A stretch of 64,000 nt of DNA from Pyrrhoderma lamaoense (Eukaryota; Basidiomycota; Agaricomycetes; Hymenochaetales; Hymenochaetaceae), in contig NBAZ01000021.1 in assembly GCA_002794735.1 (NCBI GenBank), positions 186,001 to 250,000 of the forward strand, read 5' to 3'. This document shows positions 12,837-24,066 of this stretch, piece after piece. Below the pieces are notes generated by a model. That model made no database searches, had not been told where the DNA came from, and saw only the letters and a program-made list of their open reading frames with translations. The position numbers and the translations under genes were made by a program. Position 1 is the first letter of the stretch. Each line of letters opens with the position of its first letter.

Positions 12837-13370
12837 ATTTAATACTATATGTAACTATTGCCATTCCTATTCCCCTTCCTTGTTCCCAACGTTTTCGACT
12901 CGTCCCCTTCTCTTACTATTAACGCGTGTTCATTAGTACTTATGTAAAGGTTGAACCAATGTTTCAATAATAGAAAAAAAGATGAACCACTGTGCGTCAT
13001 GAGGTATCGTTTCGGTTGGCTTGATGACTTCCTCAGGTGATATCTTGAGGGTATAGCTAGAGTTAGAATTCCGCAATCACTTTATCTATATCAGAGATAT
13101 AATTTGTAGAGTGAATCAGTGATGTAACCAGAGAGAACACCTCACTATCAGTACCAATTTCATCTCTTAAACATGTCACGGTCATGCTTCATTTCGCTAA
13201 GACGCACAACAAAGGCAAATAAGAGATCACAATTTAGTTATTCAATGTGGCCTCGCTTATGCCTCAAGTTATAAACGAACCACTGAAGACTTCAGATGGT
13301 TTATTGCTCGTTCCTCCTAGACATTATCTCAACGAACTCATTCATCATAAATCACCAAGTTCTATTCGAA
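12837..13370. other. Intergenic with possible upstream exon of the next gene
   Basis: Most of this stretch shows nothing. From 13259 an ATG opens a coding-looking frame (KTSDGLLLVPPRHYLNELIHH) that ends near 13397, in a different frame from the next gene. It could be a 5' exon spliced with a donor near 13310 to an acceptor at 13406, but the donor is weak and I leave it unjoined. Confidence 0.3.
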
Positions 13371-14847
13371 ATGCCACAATTCACCATAACGCAATTTAAC
13401 AACAAGGATATCCTTGATGACTTTACGTGGTTCACTACGAATGAATTCGATAAGGAATTGGTAAAGCAGAAGTTTCGTTGACGATATACCTCTACTAATT
13501 ATGTATACCATCCAGCAATCGTTGTGCTCAAAAATTCCAAAAGATAATGGTTTGCTCGTTTTCCCAGATGAAACCACCGTACAAGAGTTCTTATCAAACT
13601 GGTTAACCATCAAAAGTTATCGTCAGCACTGTGAAAGAGGAAAACGCGAAGTGCGATTTGGGTTAATGTCGGGTTTTCTATCAGAGTTCACAGGACCTGT
13701 GAAATCTAATAAAAAACTCTTTAGTGACATTGACAAAGGTGTTAAAAACAAAATGTCTCTTCTGAAAGGTAGAAGGGTGCCCATTGTAATTCATGAAGTC
13801 GACTTCATTAAGGTGGAAAAAGAGGATATCTCGCTGGAGAGAACATCAGAATCTCATGTAACGGCTGCTGGATGGACGAGCGACAATCCCAATCCATTCT
13901 TATATGATGCCGGAACTCTTGCGGAACCACCAGGCAGGTCCCTGCCCAAAAAGAAAAAAAGAACCCCCGCTGTTGTCACGAAAAGAAGAACGCGAACTAG
14001 GAAAACAATTCCTACTAAAAATCAAGAATCGCCTAAATCAGATACCGACAACCCGTTGCCTACAGGTTATGATTATAGTAGGGGAAGTGCTTCGGATCTG
14101 GACATATGGGGAACGTCCGACGGACACAAATCCATCAAAAATTTTAAATTCACATTCCAGGACATACAATCACCAGATTGTAATTCACAAATCAACACTG
14201 AGATACTCAACCAAGCATCCATCAGTGATTGGGATTATCCAACTAATACCTTCCCTGATGAAGATCCTTACAGTATCTTGTTTGAGGATTTAGAGACGTT
14301 TCCAGTCATTGAGAACTATAGTGTTCCACAACAACCGCCGGATCTATTGGATCTGCTTATTCACCTTCTGTTTTCCGAGGGTCCTAGTATCCAAGACAAT
14401 ACTGATATAAACCTTTTGCATGGGCTTAGCAATCTGCCCCAGCAGACACAAGAGCTTCAGGGTATCATCAATGGCCCTTTCTCCGCCGAAGATGACACAG
14501 ATTTATGTGACCCCGAACTCATTGACAAAATATTTGGACAGGCGTCAGATTTTGAGGATCTTCCATCCAATTCTTCGTACGTGTATGGCCTTCTAAACTG
14601 GATCCCCGATGTCCTTGAGGGAAACATGGAGCCCTCGGATAGCAATTCTACCTGTATAATTGAAGAGTTGATGAGCTTAATTGGTGGAGGTGGCTATTTT
14701 CACGATACGAACCCTGAAGTCAGGCAAGCGAAGGATGAAAATTTCTTGGAGTATCATGGTGTTGATGATTTCTTGAACTTACTTCCCGAAACATCACTAC
14801 TTGCAAATTCTGTCGAGACCAATTTCTGGTCCCAGCTCAATTTTTAG
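13371..14847 (+). CDS. Unrecognised acidic protein with bipartite nuclear signal, possible transcription regulator
   Basis: Exons 13371-13460 and 13516-14847 give 473 residues. The 55-base intron has donor GTAAAG, branch-like CTACTAAT and acceptor CCAG, and it removes what would otherwise look like a frameshift near 13480. The protein has a charged N-terminal third, then a basic cluster (LPKKKKRTP, TKRRTRTRK) that looks like a bipartite nuclear localisation signal. A long C-terminal half is rich in Asp, Glu, Leu and Asn with repeated short acidic-hydrophobic motifs (DFEDLPS, DDFLNLLPE), like activation domains. I see no homeodomain, Zn2Cys6, bZIP or HMG signature. It lies between the FAD monooxygenase and the siderophore transporter. 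A regulatory role is inference. The start could be further upstream. Confidence 0.55.
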
Positions 14848-15227
14848 AAGGCTTTACATGTAAAATCAAACAATATGGATGTCAGCACAGTATTCTATTT
14901 AGAAATCTTGAAAACTCACAATGGATTCTTAAGACATGGCACAAAGGTATTACTACTTCTATTGTTTTCTAAAGCATCGAGTGGTGATGTAGTGTAAAAT
15001 GGATTTACGATTATAATAAACAATACCCGAGAAATAAGTGTACACGTGCATCTGCAATAATAACGAAGGCAGATGTTAAGAAATAAATCACGACAACAAC
15101 TAAATCTACACGCACGTACAAAGCAGAAGTCTAAATATTGACAGAGGAAAATAATATAAGGTACGCAACGTGATAACAAGAAAAAAAATATATACTTTTA
15201 AAGAAGCTTAAGTCAAAACACCTCAAT
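14848..15227. other. Convergent 3' region, no gene seen
   Basis: Short AT-rich gap between convergent genes, presumably shared 3' UTR. No feature is supported. Confidence 0.4.
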
Positions 15228-17261
15228 TTAGGCTTTCTCTAAATGAGGGACGCTATTATCGGAATGTTCGGCTTCTGCATTATCGAGAGACTGCTTATCC
15301 CCAAGACGAGGGTTGCGGAGTGACAATGCGCAAACAAGGAATGGGACACAGAGACAGACACCAGTGATGCAAAGAAGACGCTGTACAGCATTGTACGCAT
15401 GAATGACTGCTGTGCGTTCTGCAGTTCCGACTGGGTAGGCAGCTTCAAATACGAAAGGAGACTCGTAAACCTCAGCTGCAAGGGTACTGTTATTGAGATA
15501 GGCCTCTAACTTCTCTGGAAGTGTATTAGTCCAGATTGCTCCTGAGATAGCACCACCGATAGCTGAGCCAACATTATACGCAGCAAGATAGAGAGCGGTG
15601 ATAAGAGCAACGTCTGGAATTACGTGATGAGACACATGCGAGTTACAGTGTAAGGGGGTTGAGGGACTTACGCTCATGCTTTGTCGCTGCTTGGACGAGA
15701 GCCTGTACGGTGTATGGAGTCAAACCTCCAGCAACTCCAAGAACAACTTGCGATCCGATTAATCCAGATACTTGAGTATGATTGGGATCTCCACGGAAGT
15801 GAACTAAGAGACCCATAGCCAGCATGAAGATACATACACCAGCAACGGCGAACCACTTCACGTAGCGAAGGCGGCGGACGATAAGACCAACGCAGAGGCC
15901 AACGATAACAGAAGTAAAGGAGTAGAGGAAGGAAATACGCGTTGCACTGAGAACGGTTTGGTCAAAGGCAACAATGGCAACAGTATATAGATAACTTTTC
16001 ATAGTGTTAGATGATAAGGAATGATGGGTATGAAAACGTTTTGCTCACTCTCCCTGAAGGTACCATGTACAGTTGAGGAACATGGCACATCCCATACCAC
16101 CGAGGACAGATCGATCCTTGAGGAGATGGAATGGCACGACTGGGAATCGTGCGTATCTCTTCTCCCAAACTACAAAGACTGGGATAGTAAGTACACCGAT
16201 GACGAGCATGACAATGACATCAGCATGTTGCCATCGAGAAGAAAGGCCGCCGGCGATAGTCATCGGTAAGAGGATGAGAGAGAGGATAGCACATATAAGG
16301 AGCAATCCGACCACGTCAAGACGCCAGAAGAGATCAACAGCAAGGGCATAATAGGTACCGTGATACTCTTTGAGTGTAAGTAGTCCAATCAGCTTATTGT
16401 TCTTCTTAGCATTACGGGCAGCAAGAACTAGGGAGATAATCGCGGGATACCAACTACAGGCATCATGATAGCGAACATGCCAACACCCCATTGCCAAGTG
16501 CTGTTGGCGAGAATCTCAGAGGCAATATTCCCGTTGACCCAAGCATTGATGAGATATGGTGTTGCTGGAATATAGGAAAAGAAAAGACGGCTACGAAGAC
16601 TGGTAACATCTGCGATGATGACTTCCACAAGCAAAATTAGACCCGTCAATCCCAATTGGTAGATAATCTACCTCATCTCATCAGATAACGCTCGATAAAG
16701 ATACGTTTTCCCACTTACGACACCTCCCGCATATGTTTGCACGTTTTTTGAGCAGGCTTCGATGATGGTCCCTTCATTAAGAATTCTACCTTTAGTCATA
16801 GACCAATTAAGTCTCGCCAAAATTTGTACATACCAACAACGTAGCATAGTATTGAGAAGCACAAGAGCTCGACACGGCCAAATACATCAGCAACACGAGC
16901 ATACGCGGGTTGAGCAGCGGCAGCGATGATAGCCTTGACTGTGTTCAATGTTGCGAGCAAAGAATGTGTGCTCCAGTCGCTCGTTGCATTCGATTGAAAA
17001 GTGGATCGAATACTGTTGTCTAGATAGATAGTAACGGAAAAGTGAGAATGCAACTAACCATATAAACACTAGTATTCGCTTACCGAGGCCGTAAACATAA
17101 GCAATGAGAAAAACACCGACGAAAAGAACGATTTTCAAAGGCTGAGTGAACGAGCTCGAGATGGCTTCAATTCGTTGAACACCAGGGCTTTCAAGCAGTA
17201 TCTTCGATGGCTGCTCTTCGTAGTTACTAGCCGTGTCGGATTTCTTCTCTTGATGATCCAT
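15228..17261 (-). CDS. MFS siderophore-iron transporter (ARN/MirB type); one frame break
   Basis: A 14-helix proton-coupled transporter predicted to import ferric siderophores. Six exons: 17261-17084, 17019-16834, 16771-16719, 16667-16049, 15994-15672, 15613-15228, giving 581 residues once one base is restored. Family blocks: [13 protein letters not shown] (MFS motif between helices 2 and 3), [46 protein letters not shown], and [19 protein letters not shown] before the last helices. In exon 4 the reading breaks at the GGG of 16444-16446 (plus strand): the frame before gives [11 protein letters not shown] and the frame after gives [15 protein letters not shown]. The exon is one base short of the phase required by both flanking introns. 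Siderophore substrate unknown; transport of another chelator or metabolite is possible. Confidence 0.87.
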
Positions 17262-17857
17262 CGCTCCCTTCTGTACAGTTGACAGTACACAGACTTGATA
17301 GAAGGTGAGAAGAGGGGAGTGGGCGACTGGCAATACGAAAGCCAAATATCTGGCTTTTTAAAGTTTTTTATCTTCATGGTTTTTTCTTCACGAATGAATT
17401 ATCAGATCCGCTGATTGAGCTTTTTTTTTCTTGTCTTTTGCGTTCCGAATGGCCAGGGCGATCTAATCTGATTTCCTCAGCCTTGGATCCGAAAGCGACC
17501 GAAAGCATCTCAGGAGTGCTATTCGCTATGGATATCTAATGTCCCTGCATTTAATTTATCCATCTTTATTTGAGCATATATAGCTTTACAGTACGACAAT
17601 GGAATTCTCTGAAAGCAGTGATACGGGGGCCGTAAACATATTTCCGGTGAACTTTAGTTTCGGCCAGAGTCAGAGTCCAGGTGGCTGCAGCAGTTCCAGT
17701 CTTGTACACACATGTCTGTTCCTGACTTGGCGTCTTTCGTCCAGATTTTCAGAATCTAGCTTTGATATTCTCTCCCTTTGAAACTCGTTGATGCCACACG
17801 AAATAAGTAAACGAGATATATTACATGTACATATATGTGCCATAAATACGAAATAAA
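17262..17857. other. Promoter region of the transporter, no gene seen
   Basis: Lies upstream of the minus-strand siderophore transporter and downstream of the DUF4112 gene on the same strand. A short open frame at 17599-17781 has no support. I did not identify a convincing GATA-cluster or other iron-response site by eye. Confidence 0.35.
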
Positions 17858-18638
17858 CTAATAATCTCTGACATTCCGGCGCCGGTTGGGTTTGTCATGA
17901 CGTTTCTCAAGAGCTTTCTCTAGAGCGTACAGGTTCCGGGTACTAGCCTTGAACCAGGCCACAAAAACTTCTCCGGCGACAGGCACGAGACCGATGCCTT
18001 CCGATACACCGATGCGAACGTACATCATGGCCGTCGTTGTCCAAGGAATACTGTCACCAATTTTTAGCATGAATTATAATATAATTTGAACAAAATGCAC
18101 ATACTCAAACTTCTGTGCCTTACAATTGACCATCGTAGTACCAAGAGCAATGCATACTATTGGTCCTATTGCAGGAGCAAGACCTGTGAAAATTATATAG
18201 TCAGAAAGCAAGCGGAAATGTAGTAGGAAAGGTACAGACTTATCACAGCTGAGCGGCCAATGATGACGCTACCGCAGCAGCAACTGCACCCGTAGTCTAG
18301 CCAGTGGGCATTTTCACGTATGCTTTTCAATAACTTCCAGTCCTCATCCGGGAGCCACACAGGTTTCTCACGCTGAATCGAGAACCATGTTGGTTACAAA
18401 TGGAGAATATGAGGGAAATATAACATACCTTCTTCCATTTCCTTTCGACCTCGTTATAGTATTCTGTTGGGTGATCGGGCTCGTGCCTCTCCATAGCCTC
18501 TGATACCTTGTCACCAGCTATCTTCTTTATAATTCTCACCCATATATTGTCCTTTTTCCGAAGCTTGACCTTAGCACTTTTTTTCTTCCCTTTGTTCTTG
18601 GCTGGAGAACCTTTATCGTACGATGTCTTGGGTGCCAT
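17858..18638 (-). CDS. DUF4112 domain protein
   Basis: Four exons, 18638-18429, 18372-18240, 18183-18105 and 18050-17858, give 204 residues with consistent phases. The N-terminus is very basic (NKGKKKSAKVKLRKK), followed by an acidic-aromatic linker. The DUF4112 core is recognisable in the two Gly/Pro hydrophobic repeats: SVIIGRSAVISLAPAIGPIV, and RIGVSEGIGLVPVAGEVF followed by FKASTRNLYALEKALEKR. A Cys-rich run (GCSCCCG) precedes the first repeat. The function of DUF4112 is unknown; the repeats look membrane-associated. A paralogue with the same plan lies at 37900-38599, and degenerate pieces lie in the array downstream. Family assignment is from motif recognition. Confidence 0.8.
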
Positions 18639-19808
18639 CTATGATGGGGCGTATGCTCTGGAAGGAGCAAGCCATGAACCGTATGTTAATTATTAAAGCA
18701 AACTCGCCACAGATTATAATCTTGATACATAATTTTGCGAAGAAAGCTGTTAAGCTAGTCAATTAGGTGCAAAAATAAGTTCAGGAGAAATATTGTACTT
18801 GAAGGAGAGGTGTGATCTCAAGGACACAGGAACCTCGGTAATGAGCTACTAATAACCCTATGCTAAACGCTGCAAAGGTATGGTAATCCCGTATCGAACC
18901 CGGTTTTATCTCTATGCCCTACACGAGAGTAAAAATACACGTAGCTTAAAATAGAAAGCGCCACGGGTGAGTATATGCACATTACAGGTACACAAGCAAA
19001 TTTAGAGTCTTCTTAACTTCTGGAGAAGAACGCACAACCGCATAGCCAGACAAAAACAGTTTCACCATGTATAATTTAAGTCTAGCACATGCAGATAACC
19101 TCTCCCTATACTTAATCTGAACTTCTAAGATATGCATACATAAGTTCCGGCAAAACCCCGATATACTTTGTGATTTTCAATAATCGGTTCTGAGTTTCAC
19201 ACAACTAGGTTTGTGGTCACAATCGTCCTTTCTTCGCTTGTCTGTGATCGTATACATTTTGTTAGTTACATTGTGCGTTTTGCTTTTACTTAAACGCATA
19301 TTTTCTCTCATGGCACTATCTAACTCAACCAACAACTGTGTTTCTTTCATATGACGATAGATTTATCGCATTATAGATAAACATACAATTTTTCTAATCT
19401 TATATATATATGTGCGCACTAGCTCGGAATGACGATGAAGGGAGGGGGTTAAACCATAGAAAAGAAAAATACAGAACTTTGAAGATTCTAGAGCAAAGAT
19501 GTCGAAAGCTTTGCGTCTCGAAAGCTGAACATACCCGGACTGAACATCTATCGGCGTCACGTAAAACAGCATTTCTCAGGGGTTACAACCTGTCGAATTT
19601 CAAGAAAAATAGTGTACGAATGTTCTAATCTCTCTCACATGTCTTTCAGCATTTCTTGGTCTCTGTATGTAGGACAAGCTTAAATTAAGCATTTATCGTT
19701 GACAAACTTTGATAATTTACTAAATATGCATAGTCATTATGCTGATTGCAAGTTGTATAAAGATAGAAACAGATTCCAGGTAGCATCTTTATCGCATACA
19801 AAGTCCGT
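18639..19808. other. Intergenic between divergent genes, no gene seen
   Basis: About 1.2 kb AT-rich. It should contain the DUF4112 promoter. The overlapping frames at 19363-19628 on both strands have no motif or splice structure. Confidence 0.4.
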
Positions 19809-20558
19809 ATGTCTTCTACATCGGGAAGCACTAGCTCTAGTAATATTAGCAGGGTCCCCCTCGGCCTTTCTGTGATACAGAAGAAAACACCCGGAGAAAG
19901 CACGCTGGGGAGACCTCCAAAACCTATGCGGATAGCCTCCCCAGGCACCATATCACCTGAAGGGCTATCTCATAAAGCATGGGCTAAATCTAGATCCACT
20001 ACATCAACAATCTCATCTAGAACATGTCCCACTCCTTCTAAAACTAGTATACGACGGTCGCCGAGCTCCTCTATAACAAGCGCTTCAGCGAGCCGTTTGA
20101 CGTCACCGTCATCAACTAGGCCTTCTTCGTTATCATCTCTGACCACCAACAGATCCTATACCAGCAAAGCTTCAAGTGAAACTTCTTCAGCTTCCTCTGC
20201 TAGCAGTACCTCTTCAGCCCTTAAATCCCCTGCTAATGCACCGAGGGACACTAATTATGCTCAATCTAAAAGAGAAGAATTAGATAAGGAAAGAGAAGAA
20301 TATGACCAACTTCAGCCTATTAGCGAAGAGGAAGAGGTCAGGACAGCAGATGGTGGACCTCGTCAACGGCATCGAAAACACCATGAAAAGAGAGATACTG
20401 GAACGGAGGTTACTGGTAAAGTCTCAGTACAAGTCAAGCTGAAGAAAGATAAAGATTACTTATGTGGGTTTAAATTGGTTGCCGAGGAGGTAGTAGAAGA
20501 AGTAAGAATAACGAATAAAGTACATAGGGAGAAAAGGAGTGTTCCTACTATTAAGTAA
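19809..20558 (+). CDS. Hypothetical Ser-rich protein with charged C-terminus
   Basis: One uninterrupted frame of 249 residues. The first 150 residues are dominated by Ser, Thr and Pro. Residues about 155-185 are a charged helix-prone segment (SKREELDKEREEYDQLQ). The C-terminus has a beta-like repeat of Val and Lys (GKVSVQVKLKKDKDYLCGF, KLVAEEVVEEVRITN). No signal peptide, membrane helix or known domain is seen. The length of the frame and the change of composition along it argue for a real gene, but I cannot name it. Confidence 0.5.
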   Translation: MSSTSGSTSSSNISRVPLGLSVIQKKTPGESTLGRPPKPMRIASPGTISPEGLSHKAWAKSRSTTSTISSRTCPTPSKTSIRRSPSSSITSASASRLTSPSSTRPSSLSSLTTNRSYTSKASSETSSASSASSTSSALKSPANAPRDTNYAQSKREELDKEREEYDQLQPISEEEEVRTADGGPRQRHRKHHEKRDTGTEVTGKVSVQVKLKKDKDYLCGFKLVAEEVVEEVRITNKVHREKRSVPTIK

Positions 20559-20793
20559 CTAACATAGTAGCAACAGCTAACTGTTCCTGACACAAGGACC
20601 ACATAATATAAATTCGTGGTTTTGATACTTTTTAAGATATTTTCTCCGAACTGACTCCCATTTGATACTAAAAAAGGAGAGAAATCTGAAAGGAATACCA
20701 GCTTATTCTCTTTATCAACACCTATATCAGGGTATATTTACTGGTAGTTAGTGGAATTACCTAGTCTGAAGTCATATTTACAGGCTTATCTTG

Positions 20794-21092
20794 ATGTCGC
20801 AAAGTAAGTAAGCAGAACTTCTAAGAAGCAAACGTGCAAACAAGTATTGTATCATACCACGAGGGAAGATTATAATAGCAAAGACTACAAACTCATCGTA
20901 ATCTTATGTTTTAATACGAGTGTGCTCAGTTGCTTATGAAAGTACTTACCGTTGTCTTCAGGTTGTTTGCCTTACCGAGTAGCTAGCGCATTGTGCCTTC
21001 TAGTCTTGGAGGATAACGGAAATAAAGCAGTTGATTTGATCCTTCACACCTTTGATTTACTTGATTGGACGTTTGAAGAACCTGATTTTTAA
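20794..21092 (+). CDS. Putative small protein or gene fragment, 46 residues, 2 exons
   Basis: A 10-base first exon (20794-20803, starting ATG) with donor GTAAGT joins across a 158-base intron to 20962-21092. The second exon reads as coding: YRVASALCLLVLEDNGNKAV followed by a Leu/Asp/Trp-rich end, then TAA. The phases agree. It could be a true small protein, the tail of a degraded gene, or a longer gene whose 5' exons I cannot see. No family recognised. Confidence 0.25.
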
Positions 21093-21410
21093 GCCAGGGG
21101 TGTGGTTTACGTTGAATATACATCATTAAATCTGATCAGCACTCAAGTACAACAATTTGAGATTTTGTATGAGTAAGTGAGGTAGTCACTATTGTTGTTC
21201 ATCCGCCTACAAGCTTGAAATAGAGTTTCGTAGGTTCAGTAAGGAGTGACTTGTGATTCGCTAGGCCAGCCTAGCATAATTTACATTGTAAAACTTTAGG
21301 AGATGCATGTATGTAAAAGGAAAAAATGAGTGGTGCATAGAACTATGAAGTATAAACGATAAGGAGCGTGAAGTTCATGGGAAGTTTTATCTACAGAGAA
21401 TTTAAGAAAA

Positions 21411-22230
21411 TCAGAAGAGAGGTCTGGTAGAAGCGTCTGAGACCAATGAAGCTGTCACGTAATTTCTACTATATTGATGCATTTTGTTCAACCTTTCTAT
21501 AGAGATCTGTGAGGTGTATGTATAGCCAATTTCTTCTTGTTCTTTACCCTTCTGAGTTGCACCCATATACAACGCTCGCCGATACCCGGGCTCGAGCCTA
21601 CCAACAGATTCTGATTCTTTGTCGGTTAAGAAATCCAATCTGTTTTCTCTATATTTCCCGCTATTATTATGCAGGGAGTGATTCAAGTGGGTTTTACTTG
21701 AATGATTTTCCCAACTATTGTCCGCTGTCGGGCCCTGATCGCAATTGCGACGGGCAGCCAAGTGGTACGGTTTCTGGTTATTCCAGAATCCTACGGGAGA
21801 TATAGGATACATGCTTTGTTTAGGGTGAGAAGCCTTCCTAATCGCGGGACTAGCCTTTCCTCCGTTCGAAGGTGTCAACGATAGATCTATTTTAGTACAT
21901 AGCAATGATACAGTAATAAAAAAAATGGAGCCGTTAGGAACTCAAAGCTCTCAAATTTATAAGTAGAGAATTCGAACCTCGATTTCGGTGATCACGATGT
22001 GTCTTAGATTCTGATAAACCAGATTTACGTGGTTTGAGGGGCATTGGGTGACTTATATTCAAGCATGTAGCAGAAGTCGAGGCTTGCCCTGAGTTGTGAG
22101 ATTTGCTCTGAGAGGTACGTCCTAGTAGGAAAGAGAACATGAACATGATGGCTGTAAAGGCAAAGAGTTGTAAGAATGATGGATGTGGTTTTATATACTG
22201 CCAAACAATCTTTGTTACGAAATGTCTCAT
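21411..22230 (-). CDS. Hypothetical protein with one N-terminal membrane helix
   Basis: Two exons, 22230-21978 and 21886-21411, give 242 residues if a 91-base intron (donor GTTCGA, acceptor ATAG) is removed; the phases agree. Near the N-terminus is a hydrophobic segment (LQLFAFTAIMFMFSFLLG) able to span a membrane. The rest is hydrophilic, Ser/Asn-rich and probably disordered. The donor is weak and no family is recognised, so the exon join is tentative. Each exon alone could also be a chance frame. Confidence 0.3.
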
Positions 22231-23085
22231 TTTGGAAGTGGGAGCCCATTTAGGCGAGTAACTTTGTTCCTTAAGCTAACGCAAAAGAAGTCCTAGAACA
22301 AAAAGAAGATAAAAAAGTGACACATAATAATTTATGATGCATAGCATTCTTTTTATGATAGAATACCGAGTATCTAATGAATACATATCACTGATATTCG
22401 AAGGTGAAGAGAGATTTCCATTGTCTGTGGATAAGGCTAGAAAAAACCAAAAATGACATTTAATTTCAAGCAAAAGGATAGTTCTGTGAGAGAGAGAGAC
22501 TATTACTTTGCGTATAGATGTCCATACACCCGTACGATGCGTTTCCACAACTAAGTTGAAAAGTAAGACAATGAGGTTGATTTGGGTCTGGACTTTACCG
22601 AATTCGGAATTGAGGTTTTTGTGGTTTGTGGCTGTGTGTGTATATGTGTGGTGCACTCGTCTCTAATACGGCACATACTGGTGATGATTCGGGGACTCAA
22701 GTCGCATTTCTTGAGCTTCATACCATGATGAACAGCGTCTTAGGATGTGCATGTAAGACTACACAAAAATAAATTGGAGACTTATTCAAATCGACGCGTG
22801 TGCCCAATCGGTTATAACAACAAAACCACTGGCGTAGTAGCCATCAAAACATGGGCCCAGGCACGGATGCATCAGTGACCTGGCCGTGATATTCTCTGAA
22901 TAATCTTACAGGCCTCAGTAAATCTGAGTATGCTGTAAAAATCTCAAATTAAGCGAGAAAACTTCTAATTAATTTAAAATAGTGTTGTGTGTGGAGATAT
23001 TGCATTGATCATTAGCGTATAAACATATTACTACTTATATTCTTGTTGAATCGCCTCGTCTCCTGATCTTGTACCACCACAAACA
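22231..23085. other. Intergenic, no gene confidently seen
   Basis: An open minus-strand frame at 22276-22656 is hydrophobic at its end but has no splice or motif support. The rest contains nothing recognisable and should include the promoter of the finger protein downstream. Confidence 0.35.
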
Positions 23086-24066
23086 ATGAATCAACTTCAT
23101 TGTTGCTCTCCTAACATCTCACAAGAACTCGACCCTCCTACAACTGATACTCTTATGGCTCTCTCACAAGCCGAACCACTGCATTCTACCTTTGGTTTGG
23201 TAAGCTAGAAATTTATTTTCGAATTTCCACTCTAACTTTTCAAGATTCAGGCGTCAAACACCACGTCCCCAGTCCATGGCACCTCCCGGTGCTCTCATCC
23301 ATCTCCTATGCCAGAGTCTCCTTCGATGACGATCGATCCTATATCGGCTCATTTAATCAATGCACTATTGATGCTTCAGCCATTTTCTTCATCAGTCCCT
23401 GCATCTCAGCCTCCACAATCTCAATACTCAAGTAGCCTTTTCCACCCTTACCCGAACGAGTCCATAAAAGATAGGAACTTTGCTTCTAAAGCTGACACTC
23501 ATAACTACCCCTCGACGTCTTCTTCGTCAAGTTCATACAGACCAGAGGCTCTTCGTCCAGGCCGTAAGAATCAGGAAATTTCCAATCTTCTGAACCCAGT
23601 GATTCCACCTTCAGGAGTCATGCGCACAAAAAAAGGACTTACGACACGACGGTGGAGGAAAGTGAAAACAAAGGAATATTATTGCGATAAAGATCAAACA
23701 TATTTCCCCCGCTTCTCTGAGTATAACAGACATATGAAAAGCCTCCATAGACACGAGCTGAAGGAGGATACGTACTATTTTTTCTGCCCTAATGTGGTGC
23801 GACCATGGAACGTACAAAGTCCATCTAATGACAAGGATAAGTGTACATGCCCGCAAAATGGGTATTCACGTAAGGATGCCCTTCTTCGGCATCTCAAAAA
23901 TAGGGAAAAGACGGGAGATAATAATTTATGCTCGAGACTTGCTAAGGAGCTGGGCTGGGATCCTAAAAATCGCGATTCTGTGGAAGTACTTCGGAATAGA
24001 GTACTCACGGAAGAAGAGCTAAAGTCTTTACTTCAAAAGATACGAGTCCTTGAGACAATATCCTGA
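23086..24066 (+). CDS. C2H2-like zinc finger protein, degenerate fingers
   Basis: Exons 23086-23199 and 23251-24066 give 309 residues. The first 180 residues are Ser/Pro-rich. The C-terminal part resembles the finger region of basidiomycete C2H2 factors. One finger has EYYCDKDQTYFPRF followed by EYNRHMKSLHRHE: two histidines and the aromatic core, but only one of the usual two cysteines. A second block has cysteines around FFCPN, CTCPQNGYSRKDALLRH and a final NLC, like the F-x-R-x-D-x-L-x-RH pattern. Basic residues (LTTRRWRKVKTK) precede the fingers. A DNA-binding regulator is plausible; the missing cysteine makes classical zinc binding by finger 1 doubtful. The gene is the nearest finger protein to the polyketide synthase. 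Confidence 0.6.

Noticed and set aside
13441..13520. Apparent frameshift joining two frames at about 13480
   Set aside because: A 55-base intron with GTAAAG donor, CTACTAAT branch-like site and CCAG acceptor explains the change of frame, so no error is needed.
18890..18915. tRNA T-loop-like sequence
   Set aside because: A GGTTCGA-like core is present on the minus strand, but no acceptor stem or D and anticodon arms can be folded around it by eye.
22276..22656. Minus-strand 126-residue open frame
   Set aside because: Its AT-rich sequence produces hydrophobic codons by chance; no splice partner or recognisable domain.
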